Source: Hyphomicrobiales bacterium (GTDB lineage: Bacteria > Pseudomonadota > Alphaproteobacteria > Rhizobiales > Rhizobiaceae). From it: DNA of 64,000 nucleotides. Made by a program: the position numbers and the translations under genes. Positions 36,411 through 48,028 of the stretch are shown one piece after another. The stretch lies in assembly GCA_900465685.1 (NCBI GenBank), contig UEGR01000005.1:310001-374000 (forward strand), written 5' to 3'. Each line of letters starts with the position of its first letter. Position 1 is the stretch's first letter. Below the pieces are notes generated by a model. It saw only the letters and a list, made by a program, of their open reading frames with translations, made no database searches and had not been told where the DNA came from.

Positions 36411-37799
36411 TTAAGCGGAGTAGGTCACGGCTTTCACCGCTTCCACGACTTCGGCCACATTCGGCAGCGCCAGCTTTTCGAGATTTGCGGCGTAAGGCAT
36501 CGGAACGTCCTTGCCCGCAATGGTCAGGATCGGCGCATCGAGATAATCGAAGGCCTGCTGCATGACCCGGGTGGCGATTTCGGTACCAACGGACGACTGC
36601 GGATAGCCTTCTTCAACGGTGACGAGGCGACCGGTCTTCTTGACCGATTCCACAACCGTCGGAATATCCATTGGGCGAATGGTGCGCAGATCGATGACTT
36701 CAACATCGATGCCCTGCTCCGCCAGTTCTTCAGCAGCCTTGACCGCATAGGTCATGCCGATGCCGAACGAAACGATGGTCGCGTCCTTGCCCTGCTTGTG
36801 AATGCGGGCCTTGCCAATCGGCAGAACGAAATCATCAAGCTTCGGCACTTCGAAATGATGACCGTAGAGGATTTCGTTTTCGAGGAAGATGACCGGGTTC
36901 GGATCGCGGATTGCAGCCTTGAGAAGACCCTTCGCATCAGCAGCCGAGTAAGGCATAACGACCTTGAGGCCCGGAATCTGGCTGTACCATGCGGCATAGC
37001 ACTGCGAATGCTGTGCGGCGACGCGTGCAGCAGCGCCCGAAGGACCGCGGAACACCATCGGAGCGCCCATCTGGCCGCCCGACATGTAGAGCGTCTTGGC
37101 AGCCGAATTCACGATCTGGTCAATCGCCTGCATGGCGAAGTTGAAGGTCATGAATTCAACAATTGGCTTGAGGCCAGCCATAGCCGCACCAACGCCCACA
37201 CCGGCAAAGCCATGCTCGGTAATCGGCGTATCGACAACACGGCGCGGGCCGAATTCGTCGAGAAGACCCTGGGTGATCTTGTAAGCGCCCTGATATTCGG
37301 CAACTTCTTCACCCATGATGAAGACGTTCTCGTCACGGCGCATTTCTTCGGCCATGGCGTCACGCAGTGCTTCACGCACGGTCATCGAAACCATTTCCGT
37401 GCCAGTCGGAATATCAGGATCGGACGCGACTTCAACCTTCGGCGCAGCAGGAACGCTGGCAGCTGGCTTGTCTTCGGTCTTCGGAGCTTCCTTGACTTCT
37501 TCTTTCGGCGCTTCAGCCTTGGCAGCCGGAGCCGAACCGATATCGGAAGCGCTTTCACCGTCGCCGAGCAACACGGCGATCGGCGTATTGACCTTCACGC
37601 CTTCGGTGCCTTCTGCGATCAGGATCTTGCCGATGACGCCTTCATCGACGGCTTCGACTTCCATCGTCGCCTTGTCGGTTTCGATCTCGGCAATCACGTC
37701 ACCGGACGTAACCTTGTCGCCTTCCTTTTTCACCCACTTGGAAAGCGTGCCTTCTTCCATGGTCGGAGAAAGGGCGGGCATGAGAATTTCTACGGGCAT
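36411..37799 (-). CDS. pdhB: Pyruvate dehydrogenase E1 beta with N-terminal lipoyl domain
   Basis: The 462-residue product starts with a lipoyl domain (1-80) nearly identical to that of pdhC, with K43 in [10 protein letters not shown], then an acidic/Ala-rich linker and the E1 beta transketolase fold beginning [43 protein letters not shown]. The extra lipoyl domain is typical of alphaproteobacterial E1 beta. With pdhA it decarboxylates pyruvate using thiamine diphosphate. Confidence 0.96.
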   Translation of the reverse strand: MPVEILMPALSPTMEEGTLSKWVKKEGDKVTSGDVIAEIETDKATMEVEAVDEGVIGKILIAEGTEGVKVNTPIAVLLGDGESASDIGSAPAAKAEAPKEEVKEAPKTEDKPAASVPAAPKVEVASDPDIPTGTEMVSMTVREALRDAMAEEMRRDENVFIMGEEVAEYQGAYKITQGLLDEFGPRRVVDTPITEHGFAGVGVGAAMAGLKPIVEFMTFNFAMQAIDQIVNSAAKTLYMSGGQMGAPMVFRGPSGAAARVAAQHSQCYAAWYSQIPGLKVVMPYSAADAKGLLKAAIRDPNPVIFLENEILYGHHFEVPKLDDFVLPIGKARIHKQGKDATIVSFGIGMTYAVKAAEELAEQGIDVEVIDLRTIRPMDIPTVVESVKKTGRLVTVEEGYPQSSVGTEIATRVMQQAFDYLDAPILTIAGKDVPMPYAANLEKLALPNVAEVVEAVKAVTYSA

Positions 37800-37817
37800 G
37801 ACAACACCTTTCCCGAA

Positions 37818-38858
37818 TTAGAGCAGAATATCCGTGTAGAGCTCGGAAACATCCGGCTCCGGATCGTTTTGAGCGAAATCGGCCGAATCAGCGACGATGT
37901 CGCGGACTTCCTTGTCGATTTCCTTCAGCTCTTCTTCGGTGGCCCAGTTCTTTTCAATCAGGCGCTGTTTGACCTGCTCGATTGGATCATGCTCCGAACG
38001 CATCTTCTGCACTTCGTCCTTCGAGCGATACTTTGCAGGATCGGACATAGAGTGACCGCGATAGCGATAGGTTTCCATTTCGAGAATCAGCGGACCCTTG
38101 CCGGAACGCGTCCATTCGGCAGCGAGTGCGGCAGCGGCAGCAACGGCGCGAACATCCATGCCGTCGACCTTGATGCCCGGAACGTTGAACGAAACGCCGC
38201 GCTTGGAGAAATCAGTCTCAGCGGAAGAACGCGAAACCGAGGTGCCCATGGCGTAACGGTTGTTTTCGATGACGTAGATCACCGGAAGCTTCCACAGCGA
38301 TGCCATGTTGAAGGCTTCGTAGACCTGGCCCTGGTTGGCAGCGCCATCGCCGAAATAGGTGACGGAAATGTTGTCATTGCCGCGATACTTGTTCGCAAAG
38401 GCAAGACCGGTACCAAGTGGAACCTGAGCGCCGACGATACCGTGACCGCCGTAAAAGCCCTTTTCCTTGGAGAACATGTGCATGGAGCCACCCTTGCCCT
38501 TGGAGTAGCCTCCACGGCGTCCGGTCAGCTCGGCCATAACGCCGCGCGCTTCCATGCCTGTTGCCAGCATGTGACCATGGTCGCGATAGGACGTGATGAT
38601 CTGATCACCTTCCTTCAGCGCGGTCTGCATACCAACGACGACAGCTTCCTGTCCGATATAGAGATGGCAGAAGCCACCAATGAAGCCCATGCCATAAAGC
38701 TGGCCGGCTTTTTCTTCGAAACGCCGGATCATCAGCATCTCGCGATAGGCGTGCAGCTCCTGCTCCTTGGTGAAGTTTACAGGCGCAGGTGCCTTGGGGG
38801 TAGTGACGGAAGACGTCTGCGTTTTGCCAGCAGGCGCCCTTTTAGCCCTCGGTGCCAT
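37818..38858 (-). CDS. pdhA: Pyruvate dehydrogenase E1 alpha
   Basis: A thiamine-diphosphate subunit of 346 residues. The TPP motif is GDGAANQGQVYEAFNMASLWKLPVIYVIENN (GDG...NN), and the phosphorylation-loop-like YRYRGHSMSDPAKYRSKDE follows. The N-terminal 25 residues are basic/Ala/Pro-rich. First gene of the operon pdhA-pdhB-pdhC-lpdA; its promoter region carries two palindromes. Confidence 0.96.
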   Translation of the reverse strand: MAPRAKRAPAGKTQTSSVTTPKAPAPVNFTKEQELHAYREMLMIRRFEEKAGQLYGMGFIGGFCHLYIGQEAVVVGMQTALKEGDQIITSYRDHGHMLATGMEARGVMAELTGRRGGYSKGKGGSMHMFSKEKGFYGGHGIVGAQVPLGTGLAFANKYRGNDNISVTYFGDGAANQGQVYEAFNMASLWKLPVIYVIENNRYAMGTSVSRSSAETDFSKRGVSFNVPGIKVDGMDVRAVAAAAALAAEWTRSGKGPLILEMETYRYRGHSMSDPAKYRSKDEVQKMRSEHDPIEQVKQRLIEKNWATEEELKEIDKEVRDIVADSADFAQNDPEPDVSELYTDILL

Positions 38859-38901
38859 ATCTCGCTCCCTAAGATTGTCGTTATATTGTGACGTTATACG
38901 G

Positions 38902-38947
38902 GCATATTACAAGATACAATATGCACCCAGAGCATAGCTGCTATGCT
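38902..38947. promoter_or_regulatory. Two palindromes in the pdhA promoter region
   Basis: GCATATT/AATATGC (38902-38908 and 38918-38924) is followed by AGCATAGC-T-GCTATGCT (38931-38947), a perfect 17-base palindrome. Both lie 44-89 bases upstream of the pdhA start in an AT-rich patch, suggesting binding sites for a dimeric regulator of the pyruvate dehydrogenase operon. The regulator is unknown. Confidence 0.5.
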
Positions 38948-38996
38948 ACCAAGCCCTTAAAAACATATCACAAAAAGACAATTAACCGGAATTCAG

Positions 38997-39326
38997 TTAA
39001 TTCGATCTGTCTTCCCGAGAGGTAATAATTGTCACTTCATCGGGATGGGAGAGATTAAGCGCTCTGCGCGCCTGCTCGTCAAGCATATCCTTTTCAATGG
39101 ATCCATCACGCAGAAGCCCGACGCGCTTTTCGAGTGCGGCACGCTCGCCGCTGATTTTTTCGAGCTGCTTTGTCAGGTTCGCCTTTTGCTCTTCAAGCTG
39201 GATACGGGCGTAAAGCCCGAATTCGCCGTGATAGGCGTGGAAGCCGAAATAGCTGAGAAACGCAGCCGTCAGGATGGGCAAAATAAAGCGCCCACGGATC
39301 GATTTACGTTTCTGCTTGGTCCACAT
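38997..39326 (-). CDS. ftsB: Septum formation initiator FtsB/DivIC-like
   Basis: The 109-residue bitopic inner-membrane protein has a basic cytoplasmic start (MWTKQKRKSIRGR), one helix (about 14-31), and a periplasmic coiled coil (IQLEEQKANLTKQLEKISGERAALEKRVGLL) followed by the DEQARRALNLSHPDEV segment of the family. It acts in the FtsQBL divisome subcomplex. It sits upstream of pdhA and downstream of eno, the usual Rhizobiales placement. Only limited sequence identity is expected for this family. Confidence 0.88.
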   Translation of the reverse strand: MWTKQKRKSIRGRFILPILTAAFLSYFGFHAYHGEFGLYARIQLEEQKANLTKQLEKISGERAALEKRVGLLRDGSIEKDMLDEQARRALNLSHPDEVTIITSREDRSN

Positions 39327-39527
39327 TGCGGCTTCCTTCCCGGATGTTTTTGACGGTAGCGAATCTCAAGCTGTAACCGCCAATCCGAATTCCACCATGA
39401 AGCATTATTTTGCTTAACAGAGCTTTACCGCAGCCATATGTCAGGGAAAGATTAACCCTATTTTTGTGAAACAGATTAGGTGTTCACAAGACGGTGTATT
39501 TTCTAAAATTCACCCTTAAAGAGGGAG

Positions 39528-39560
39528 ATCGGCAATCATGATCAATCCTTGATTGCCGAT
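39528..39560. terminator. Hairpin between DUF1428 and ftsB genes
   Basis: ATCGGCAATCA (39528-39538) and TGATTGCCGAT (39550-39560) are perfect 11-base arms with an 11-base loop, beyond the stop of the DUF1428 gene. No long T-run on the minus strand, so termination there is uncertain. Confidence 0.55.
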
Positions 39561-39586
39561 TTATTCCTTGTCAGACGTCCAAACGA

Positions 39587-39940
39587 TCACACATCGAGAA
39601 TCGTTGAGAAGCCGCCCATGATCATGCGCTTGCCATCGAAAGGCATCTCGCTGCCCATCGCCGCCATGCGAGGATCACTCATCATCTTCTGATTGGCCGC
39701 ATCGCGCGTGGCCTTGTCGGGATACTCGAACCAGGAGAAAACCACCTCCTCGTCGTCCGTTGCCTGCACGGCCCGACGGAAGTCAGTCACCTTGCCATCG
39801 GGGACATCGTCTCCCCAAGCTTCGACCATGCGCGTGACGCCAAACTCCTTGAACAGTTCGGCAGCGGTCGCGGCATGTTTGCGATAGATTTCCTTGTTCG
39901 CTTTAGGAACGGCGACGACGAAACCTTCAATATAAGCCAT
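39587..39940 (-). CDS. DUF1428 family protein (YbaA-like)
   Basis: A 117-residue protein: MAYIEGFVVAVPKANKEIYRKHA and WGDDVPDGKVTDFRRAVQATDDEEVVFSWFEYPDKATRDAANQKMMSDPRM match the DUF1428 family, a dimeric ferredoxin-like alpha/beta-barrel fold of unknown function. It appears to be a single-gene unit with a hairpin at its end and a palindrome in its promoter region. The start is ATG 39940 with GGGAGAG upstream. Confidence 0.88.
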   Translation of the reverse strand: MAYIEGFVVAVPKANKEIYRKHAATAAELFKEFGVTRMVEAWGDDVPDGKVTDFRRAVQATDDEEVVFSWFEYPDKATRDAANQKMMSDPRMAAMGSEMPFDGKRMIMGGFSTILDV

Positions 39941-40056
39941 TTTCTCTCTCCCTTTGATTTCCCCCCCAATACGGCTCGGGTCGGTACAGGATTGAGCCGC
40001 TTCATGTCCGCCATTCTGCGCCCACTTCAGGGCCAGCCAATGGCAACGACAATAAC

Positions 40057-40068
40057 ATTGATATCAAT
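40057..40068. promoter_or_regulatory. Perfect palindrome upstream of the DUF1428 gene
   Basis: ATTGATATCAAT is perfectly symmetrical and lies in an AT-rich run (ACATTGATATCAATATAATT) 117 bases before the DUF1428 start. It is a plausible operator; the regulator is unknown. Confidence 0.4.
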
Positions 40069-40133
40069 ATAATTGGGAAGAGTCAAAACCAGGACGGAAT
40101 GACATATCGATGCGGCCTCAGTCAGGGGCAACG

Positions 40134-40160
40134 AAAAAGGCGGGCACATGGCCCGCCTTT
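40134..40160 (-). terminator. Terminator of eno
   Basis: AAAGGCGGGC (40136-40145) and GCCCGCCTTT (40151-40160) are perfect arms with a five-base loop; the minus strand continues with a T-run of five. Confidence 0.92.
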
Positions 40161-40180
40161 CATCAATTACTTTATTCCGA

Positions 40181-41570
<1,390 letters not shown>

Positions 41571-41621
41571 CACAATTCGCTTTGAATTCCGAGTGTCTGA
41601 ATCAAAAAGATGGCAGGCAGC

Positions 41622-41707
41622 GGCGAAAATGGTGATTTCGAGAACCGGAGCGCAGCGTACTTTTGGGTACGTGAGCACCGGAAGCGCAGAAATTGCCATT
41701 TGCAGCC
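41622..41707. repeat. Long palindromic intergenic repeat with GTAC core
   Basis: An imperfect palindrome of about 86 bases: left arm GGCGAAAATGGTGATTTCGA and onward to AGCGTAC; right arm GTACGTGAGCACCGG onward to GCCATTTGCAGCC; centre TTTTGG. I recall closely similar elements recurring in Brucella and Rhizobium genomes, but cannot confirm copy number here. It lies between kdsA and its terminator, so it would be transcribed as a long hairpin. Confidence 0.7.
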
Positions 41708-41733
41708 CGGCATGACGGCTTTTGGAACAGACA

Positions 41734-42567
41734 CTAAAGCCCCTTGGCAATCCGGTCGAAAGCCACCAGCTTTTCCAGCAATGCTGGCATCTTGTCGATC
41801 GGCACCATATTTGGTCCGTCCGACGGCGCATTGTCGGGATCCTGATGGGTTTCAATGAAGAGGCCGGCCACGCCGACAGCCACTGCTGCGCGAGCCAGTG
41901 TTTCCACAAATTCGCGCTGTCCGCCTGACGAACCGCCCTGCCCGCCCGGCTGCTGTACCGAATGGGTCGCATCGAACACCACCGGCGCGCCAAGGCCAGC
42001 CATGATCGGTAGCGAGCGCATGTCGGAAACCAGCGTATTATAGCCGAAAGACGCGCCGCGCTCGGTTGCGAGCACATTCGGATTGCCGCTTTCGGTGATC
42101 TTGGCCAGAACATTCTTCATGTCCCAAGGCGCCAGAAACTGGCCCTTCTTGACATTGACCACGCGGCCCGTCTTTGCGGCGGCGATCAGCAGGTCGGTCT
42201 GGCGGCAAAGGAAGGCTGGAATCTGAAGCACATCAACAACCGGTGCGACGGCAGCGCATTGTTCTTCCGTGTGAATATCGGTCAGAACCGGAAAGCCGAA
42301 TTCCTTTTTCAGATCGGCAAAGACTTCCAGCGCCTTTTCGAGACCGATACCGCGTTCTGCTTTCAGCGACGTGCGGTTGGCCTTGTCGAAGCTGGACTTG
42401 TAGACGAGACCGATACCCAGCTTGTCGGTGATTTCCTTCAGGCGGCCTGCCATATCGAAGGCATGCTCCCGCGTTTCCATCTGGCAGGGGCCAGCGATCA
42501 GCGCGAAACGCGCGCTGTTGGAGAAGGTAACATTACCGACTTTGACGGAGGAATTGGCGGTCGTCAT
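41734..42567 (-). CDS. kdsA: 3-deoxy-8-phosphooctulonate (Kdo-8-P) synthase
   Basis: A cytosolic aldolase of 277 residues joining phosphoenolpyruvate and arabinose 5-phosphate for the Kdo of lipopolysaccharide. [33 protein letters not shown] [41 protein letters not shown] and [24 protein letters not shown] are the family blocks. It follows the VOC-fold gene with no gap (43467-42568) and precedes eno. Confidence 0.96.
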   Translation of the reverse strand: MTTANSSVKVGNVTFSNSARFALIAGPCQMETREHAFDMAGRLKEITDKLGIGLVYKSSFDKANRTSLKAERGIGLEKALEVFADLKKEFGFPVLTDIHTEEQCAAVAPVVDVLQIPAFLCRQTDLLIAAAKTGRVVNVKKGQFLAPWDMKNVLAKITESGNPNVLATERGASFGYNTLVSDMRSLPIMAGLGAPVVFDATHSVQQPGGQGGSSGGQREFVETLARAAVAVGVAGLFIETHQDPDNAPSDGPNMVPIDKMPALLEKLVAFDRIAKGL

Positions 42568-43467
42568 TTACTCAACACCTTCAAATACGAACAACGTACC
42601 CTGGCCCTTAGCCGGAGAAACGATGATACGGCCATCTCTTTTCAGAAACGTGACACCATTGCGGTCAAGAAGCTGCTCGACTGTCAAAAGTGAAGCAACC
42701 GTGAAGACCAGTCCCGCAAGCCGCAAACCACGGCCATGCAGTTCTGGCAACCATCCAAAGCTCTGTTCAAACTGTTTGGAAGGAAGGATCTCTATATCGG
42801 CATTGCCAGCGGTGATTTCCAGAGAACCACCGTCGTGCTTGCGCGCAGGCGCATGAAACACACCTTGCAGCAATTCCGAAAACTCTGCCGGATTTTCCTC
42901 GCAGATCAGGATTTTGCGCAGGCCGGTGACGCCATTCTCATGCGCAATCAGATGCGAACGATCCGTTTTCGGATAGGCCAATCGCTGGCAACAGAAGAAA
43001 AAAGCATCGGGCGCACGCAAATCCGCAGCAAAAGCCAGACGGAAACTCGCGATCTCGCGCTTGCCTTCCCGGCTGAGAAACGCGCGGGAAAACTCGACCA
43101 TACGGCCACCTGAAACCCCACGCCTTTTGAACTCGGCATGATCGGCGCGGGCATCATCGGTCTTGAAGGCTATTCCTGAAAAGCCGTCCTGTCCGCTACG
43201 GAAGCGGTAGGCCTGATCGCGGAGAATGAAACTATTCGAGCGACGGGCGGCGGCCACATAAAGCGGTTCGCGGTCGACTGCCAGCATTTCCAGATAGGTG
43301 TCGTCAGCAAAAAAGCTGCACACATTGGCGGTGCCGAATGGATGCTGGGCATTCGGGGCCACTGTAAATCCCAAGAGGGAAAGTCTCGCGCGCGCTTCGT
43401 CCAGTTGTTCAACCGGCAGAACCAGATGGTCGACCGAACGAGCGTTGCGCGCGAGATCGCTATTCAT
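42568..43467 (-). CDS. VOC-superfamily (glyoxalase-like domain) protein
   Basis: The 299-residue product starts SVDHLVLPVEQLDEARARLSLLGFTVAPNAQHPFGTANVCSFFADDTYLEMLAV, a vicinal-oxygen-chelate betaalphabetabetabeta unit with His in the metal position, followed by a second, more diverged VOC module (about 160-295). The layout resembles the Glyoxalase_3 family. No substrate can be given. It lies between pyrG and kdsA with three-base and zero-base gaps, so it is part of that operon. Confidence 0.8.
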   Translation of the reverse strand: MNSDLARNARSVDHLVLPVEQLDEARARLSLLGFTVAPNAQHPFGTANVCSFFADDTYLEMLAVDREPLYVAAARRSNSFILRDQAYRFRSGQDGFSGIAFKTDDARADHAEFKRRGVSGGRMVEFSRAFLSREGKREIASFRLAFAADLRAPDAFFFCCQRLAYPKTDRSHLIAHENGVTGLRKILICEENPAEFSELLQGVFHAPARKHDGGSLEITAGNADIEILPSKQFEQSFGWLPELHGRGLRLAGLVFTVASLLTVEQLLDRNGVTFLKRDGRIIVSPAKGQGTLFVFEGVE

Positions 43468-43470
43468 GCA

Positions 43471-45111
<1,641 letters not shown>

Positions 45112-45244
45112 TTAGACTTTCTTAATTGATTCCGCCACAAAAAAATGCGCCTCGAAGTGATTTTTCACCGAAGCGATGCGGTAATCGTTGTTGAACCCAG
45201 ACATGCCACCCCAAAACGGAACGTTTGGAGAGCGACACGAGACC

Positions 45245-45305
45245 TTCAGCGTATTGCACGAATGTGAACGCCATACGCTGAACATGACCGGAGCACGACC
45301 TCCGG
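45245..45305. other. Two stable hairpins upstream of pyrG
   Basis: TTCAGCGTAT (45245-45254) and ATACGCTGAA (45273-45282) are perfect 10-base arms; CCGGAG (45288-45293) and CTCCGG (45300-45305) are perfect 6-base arms. They sit 146-206 bases upstream of the pyrG start in a 368-base gene-free region (45100-45467), which could be a 5' leader or a small RNA on the minus strand. Nothing else recognisable lies in the gap apart from the terminator at 45419-45444. Confidence 0.4.
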
Positions 45306-45418
45306 AGCGAATACGTAGTAACGTCTTAATGGCCCCTGCCCGACATTTCCATGCCGAAGCCCGAAATCCACAGATAAGGCCTCAACCGAGGCACAGCGTC
45401 ATGGATGGAACGGCCAAA

Positions 45419-45444
45419 GAAAAACCGGGCCCAAAAGCCCGGCC
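45419..45444 (-). terminator. Terminator of the LD-transpeptidase gene
   Basis: CCGGGC (45425-45430) and GCCCGG (45437-45442) form a GC-rich stem, and the minus strand ends in TTTTTC. Confidence 0.82.
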
Positions 45445-45467
45445 ATTTATCAGATCGTCAATATGGA

Positions 45468-46169
45468 TCAGAGAACGACGACTTCGGTGCCGAGACCGAC
45501 GCGCTCGTAAAGATCCATGACATCTTCATTGATCATACGGAAGCAGCCGTTCGAAGCGGAGCTGCCGATAGTCCATGGCTGAACCGTGCCGTGAATACGG
45601 ACATAGGTATCCTTGTTGCCCTGGAACAGATACATGGCGCGCGAGCCGAGCGGATTGCCCGGACCGCCATCCATACCGTTCTTGAAGCGACCGTAATGGC
45701 CCGGATCACGCTCGACCATTTCCTTGGTCGGGATCCAGCGCGGCCATTCACGCTTGGCGTTGATCGTAGCGGAACCCTTGAACTCAAGACCCTGCTTGCC
45801 AACTGCGATGCCATAGCGGCGCGCGGTCGTCGAGGTTTCCACATAATAGAGGAAGCGCTGCTTCGGATCGATCACGATGGTGCCCGGCTTGTAGCCCGTG
45901 AAGGCCACTTCCTGCGCGCGGAACTTTGGATCGATATTGTACTTGTTGGCCTTCACACCGGCATTGCCGTTGGAAGCGCTCTTTTTCTTCTTCTTCGGCT
46001 TGTCCGGATTGGCCTTGGCGTCGCTCGAAAGCGCAACCTGCTGCACGTTAGCGGCAGCGGCTTCATTCAGCTGTGCCTCGGCACCGACCGGCGAAGCGGC
46101 AAAAGCCGGCGCGGAAACTCCAACGCAAAGGCTTGCAATGCCAGCCATAAGAATACGACGTGAAAACAT
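45468..46169 (-). CDS. L,D-transpeptidase (YkuD domain, ErfK/YbiS type)
   Basis: An exported enzyme of 233 residues from ATG 46169, with a signal peptide (to about VSAPAFA, residue 24), a Lys-rich linker (58-63) and the YkuD domain (about 96-233). The catalytic motif is HGTVQPWTIGSSASNGCFRM with His193 and Cys209. Such enzymes make 3-3 peptidoglycan crosslinks or attach outer-membrane proteins to peptidoglycan, as in Brucellaceae. The frame is open to 46277 but the ATG gives a sound signal peptide. Confidence 0.9.
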   Translation of the reverse strand: MFSRRILMAGIASLCVGVSAPAFAASPVGAEAQLNEAAAANVQQVALSSDAKANPDKPKKKKKSASNGNAGVKANKYNIDPKFRAQEVAFTGYKPGTIVIDPKQRFLYYVETSTTARRYGIAVGKQGLEFKGSATINAKREWPRWIPTKEMVERDPGHYGRFKNGMDGGPGNPLGSRAMYLFQGNKDTYVRIHGTVQPWTIGSSASNGCFRMINEDVMDLYERVGLGTEVVVL

Positions 46170-46345
46170 GATCAGTTCCCGAAAATTCAAGCACAAGCGG
46201 AAAATAGCTGCCGCAACTCTGCGACCAAGCTTTCGCTTTCCATACTGTAAACGCAGGTACGACTCAATTCGTTGCAACGGTTGTGCAATGCGATTCGTGA
46301 AAGCCTATTGCCTGCTTGCAACACTTTGCAATTTGACGGTTAACA

Positions 46346-46374
46346 AAAAGAAAACCGGCCCAGTGGGCCGGTTT
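46346..46374 (-). terminator. Terminator of secG
   Basis: AAACCGGCCC (46352-46361) and GGGCCGGTTT (46365-46374) are perfect 10-base arms with a three-base loop; the minus strand then reads TCTTTTTG. Confidence 0.9.
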
Positions 46375-46402
46375 CACAATCTCTTGATTCATAGAGCTCT
46401 TT

Positions 46403-46867
46403 TTACTGTGAGCTCGGAACCGGGTTGGCCGGAGCTTCCGGCGTAGCCGGTGCCTGCGGTGCGGTGGTTCCCGTCGGAGCGGCTGGAGCAGCGCCCGGTG
46501 CAGCGGGTGCAGTCCCATTCGAGTCGGTGCGCGAAGACTCGCCACCAAGCTGATTGAGAATGCCGCCGCCAGTGCCGTTGCCGCCTGCCGGAGCCGTCTG
46601 GCTGCCGGATGCTGCCGGAATACGGTTCAGAATGTCGGTCGGGCGTTCGCCATAACGCGCCATGATGCCGAGAACCAGCGACGTCGCGAAAAAGCCGATT
46701 GCCAGAATGGCAGTCGTACGGGTGAGCGCATTGGCTGCACCCCGCGCCGTCATGAAGCCAGAACCGCCGCCAATGCCAAGGCCGCCGCCTTCAGAGCGCT
46801 GGATAAGCACAACGCCGACAAGCGCCAGCACGATCAACAAATGAATGACAATGAGTACGGTTTGCAT
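46403..46867 (-). CDS. secG: Preprotein translocase subunit SecG
   Basis: The 154-residue inner-membrane protein has two helices (about 2-20 and 52-70) separated by VLIQRSEGGGLGIGGGSGFMTARGAANALTRTT, the SecG core. The long C-terminal tail (about 75-154) is Gly/Pro/Ala/Thr-rich and probably disordered, common in alphaproteobacterial SecG. It assists SecYE translocation. It lies downstream of tpiA on the same strand. Confidence 0.93.
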   Translation of the reverse strand: MQTVLIVIHLLIVLALVGVVLIQRSEGGGLGIGGGSGFMTARGAANALTRTTAILAIGFFATSLVLGIMARYGERPTDILNRIPAASGSQTAPAGGNGTGGGILNQLGGESSRTDSNGTAPAAPGAAPAAPTGTTAPQAPATPEAPANPVPSSQ

Positions 46868-47025
46868 GGGTAACGGTCTTTACGTCCCTGAACTAAAGCA
46901 ATTTCAGGACACATCACATGAACATGTCCAGACTGCAGACAGAATAGATGCGGCTCTTTACACGCTATTGCGTGATAATCCAAGCCCCGCCGCCCAAGTT
47001 AGAGCACGGCAGGGCAAGGCACCGC

Positions 47026-47793
47026 TTAAAGGTTGCGATAGGTCTCGCATATGGCGAGGAAGTCGGTCGCCTTCAAGCTCGCACCGCCAACAAGTGCACC
47101 GTCCACATCGGCAATGCCGAGCAGTTCGGTGGAGTTGGACGGCTTGACCGAACCGCCATAGAGAAGACGCAGATGCGCGCCCTTGGCTCCGAAGCGCTCG
47201 GTCAGCTGCTCGCGCATGAAGGCATGAGCGGCGCGGACATCCTGCACCGTCGGTGTCAGGCCCGTGCCAATCGCCCATACAGGCTCATAGGCAATGATGG
47301 TGTTTTCGGCGGTCAGCCCATCCGGCAGGGAACCTGCAAGCTGCGAGCCGATGACTTCGAGTGTGCGTTCCGACTTGCGTTCGTCAGCCGTTTCGCCGAC
47401 GCAAACGATGGTCACAAGACCTGCTGCCCAGGCGGCTTCGGTCTTTGCCTTCACAACATCGTTGGTTTCGCAGTGATCGGTGCGGCGCTCGGAATGACCG
47501 ATGATGACATGGGTTGCGCCCGCTTCTTTCAGCATTTCAGCCGAAATATCGCCGGTATGCGCACCGGAAACCTTCGAGTGGCTGTCCTGTCCGCCGAGGC
47601 CGACCGTGGTTTCGCCAGAGAGCGTTTCGGCAGCGCGTGACAAAAGAGTAGCAGGCACACAGATCACGGCATCGAGTTTTCTGCCGAAATCGGAGCTCAG
47701 ACCGGCTGCAATCGCGCGCAGTTCGGTGAGAGATTCTCCCGTGCCATTCATCTTCCAGTTGCCAGCGACCAACGGACGGATACCCGGAGTCAT
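47026..47793 (-). CDS. tpiA: Triosephosphate isomerase
   Basis: A TIM-barrel enzyme of 255 residues interconverting dihydroxyacetone phosphate and glyceraldehyde 3-phosphate. From ATG 47793 (GGAGAA upstream): [12 protein letters not shown] has the catalytic Lys, VIIGHSERR the catalytic His, [12 protein letters not shown] the catalytic Glu, and [11 protein letters not shown] the phosphate loop. The longer frame to 47865 is unlikely. secG follows after 158 bases. Confidence 0.96.
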   Translation of the reverse strand: MTPGIRPLVAGNWKMNGTGESLTELRAIAAGLSSDFGRKLDAVICVPATLLSRAAETLSGETTVGLGGQDSHSKVSGAHTGDISAEMLKEAGATHVIIGHSERRTDHCETNDVVKAKTEAAWAAGLVTIVCVGETADERKSERTLEVIGSQLAGSLPDGLTAENTIIAYEPVWAIGTGLTPTVQDVRAAHAFMREQLTERFGAKGAHLRLLYGGSVKPSNSTELLGIADVDGALVGGASLKATDFLAICETYRNL

Positions 47794-48028
47794 TGTATTC
47801 TCCTCGCCTTTGTAAACGGCAGGCGCTTCCAGCGAATAACGCATGGCTGCGCCGAATTTTGCCACTGACTAAGCATATTCGTGTCGCAATGCAAATGTTC
47901 TTGGTTGCAGAGCCTCAATGAGACCTTGCATATGGGGCTTGCTTGGGGTTATCCCCTGAACGGTTCAATTCAATGACTGGCTCAACTCAACCAAAGCCGA
48001 GCTTTATATCATAATCGAAGGGTTTCCC

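Noticed and set aside
34977-38891. A 1304-codon open frame on the plus strand antisense to lpdA-pdhC-pdhB-pdhA
   Set aside because: The minus strand carries four certain genes with motifs. The antisense frame is open because of high GC and codon bias; it runs unbroken across gene boundaries and shows no domain.
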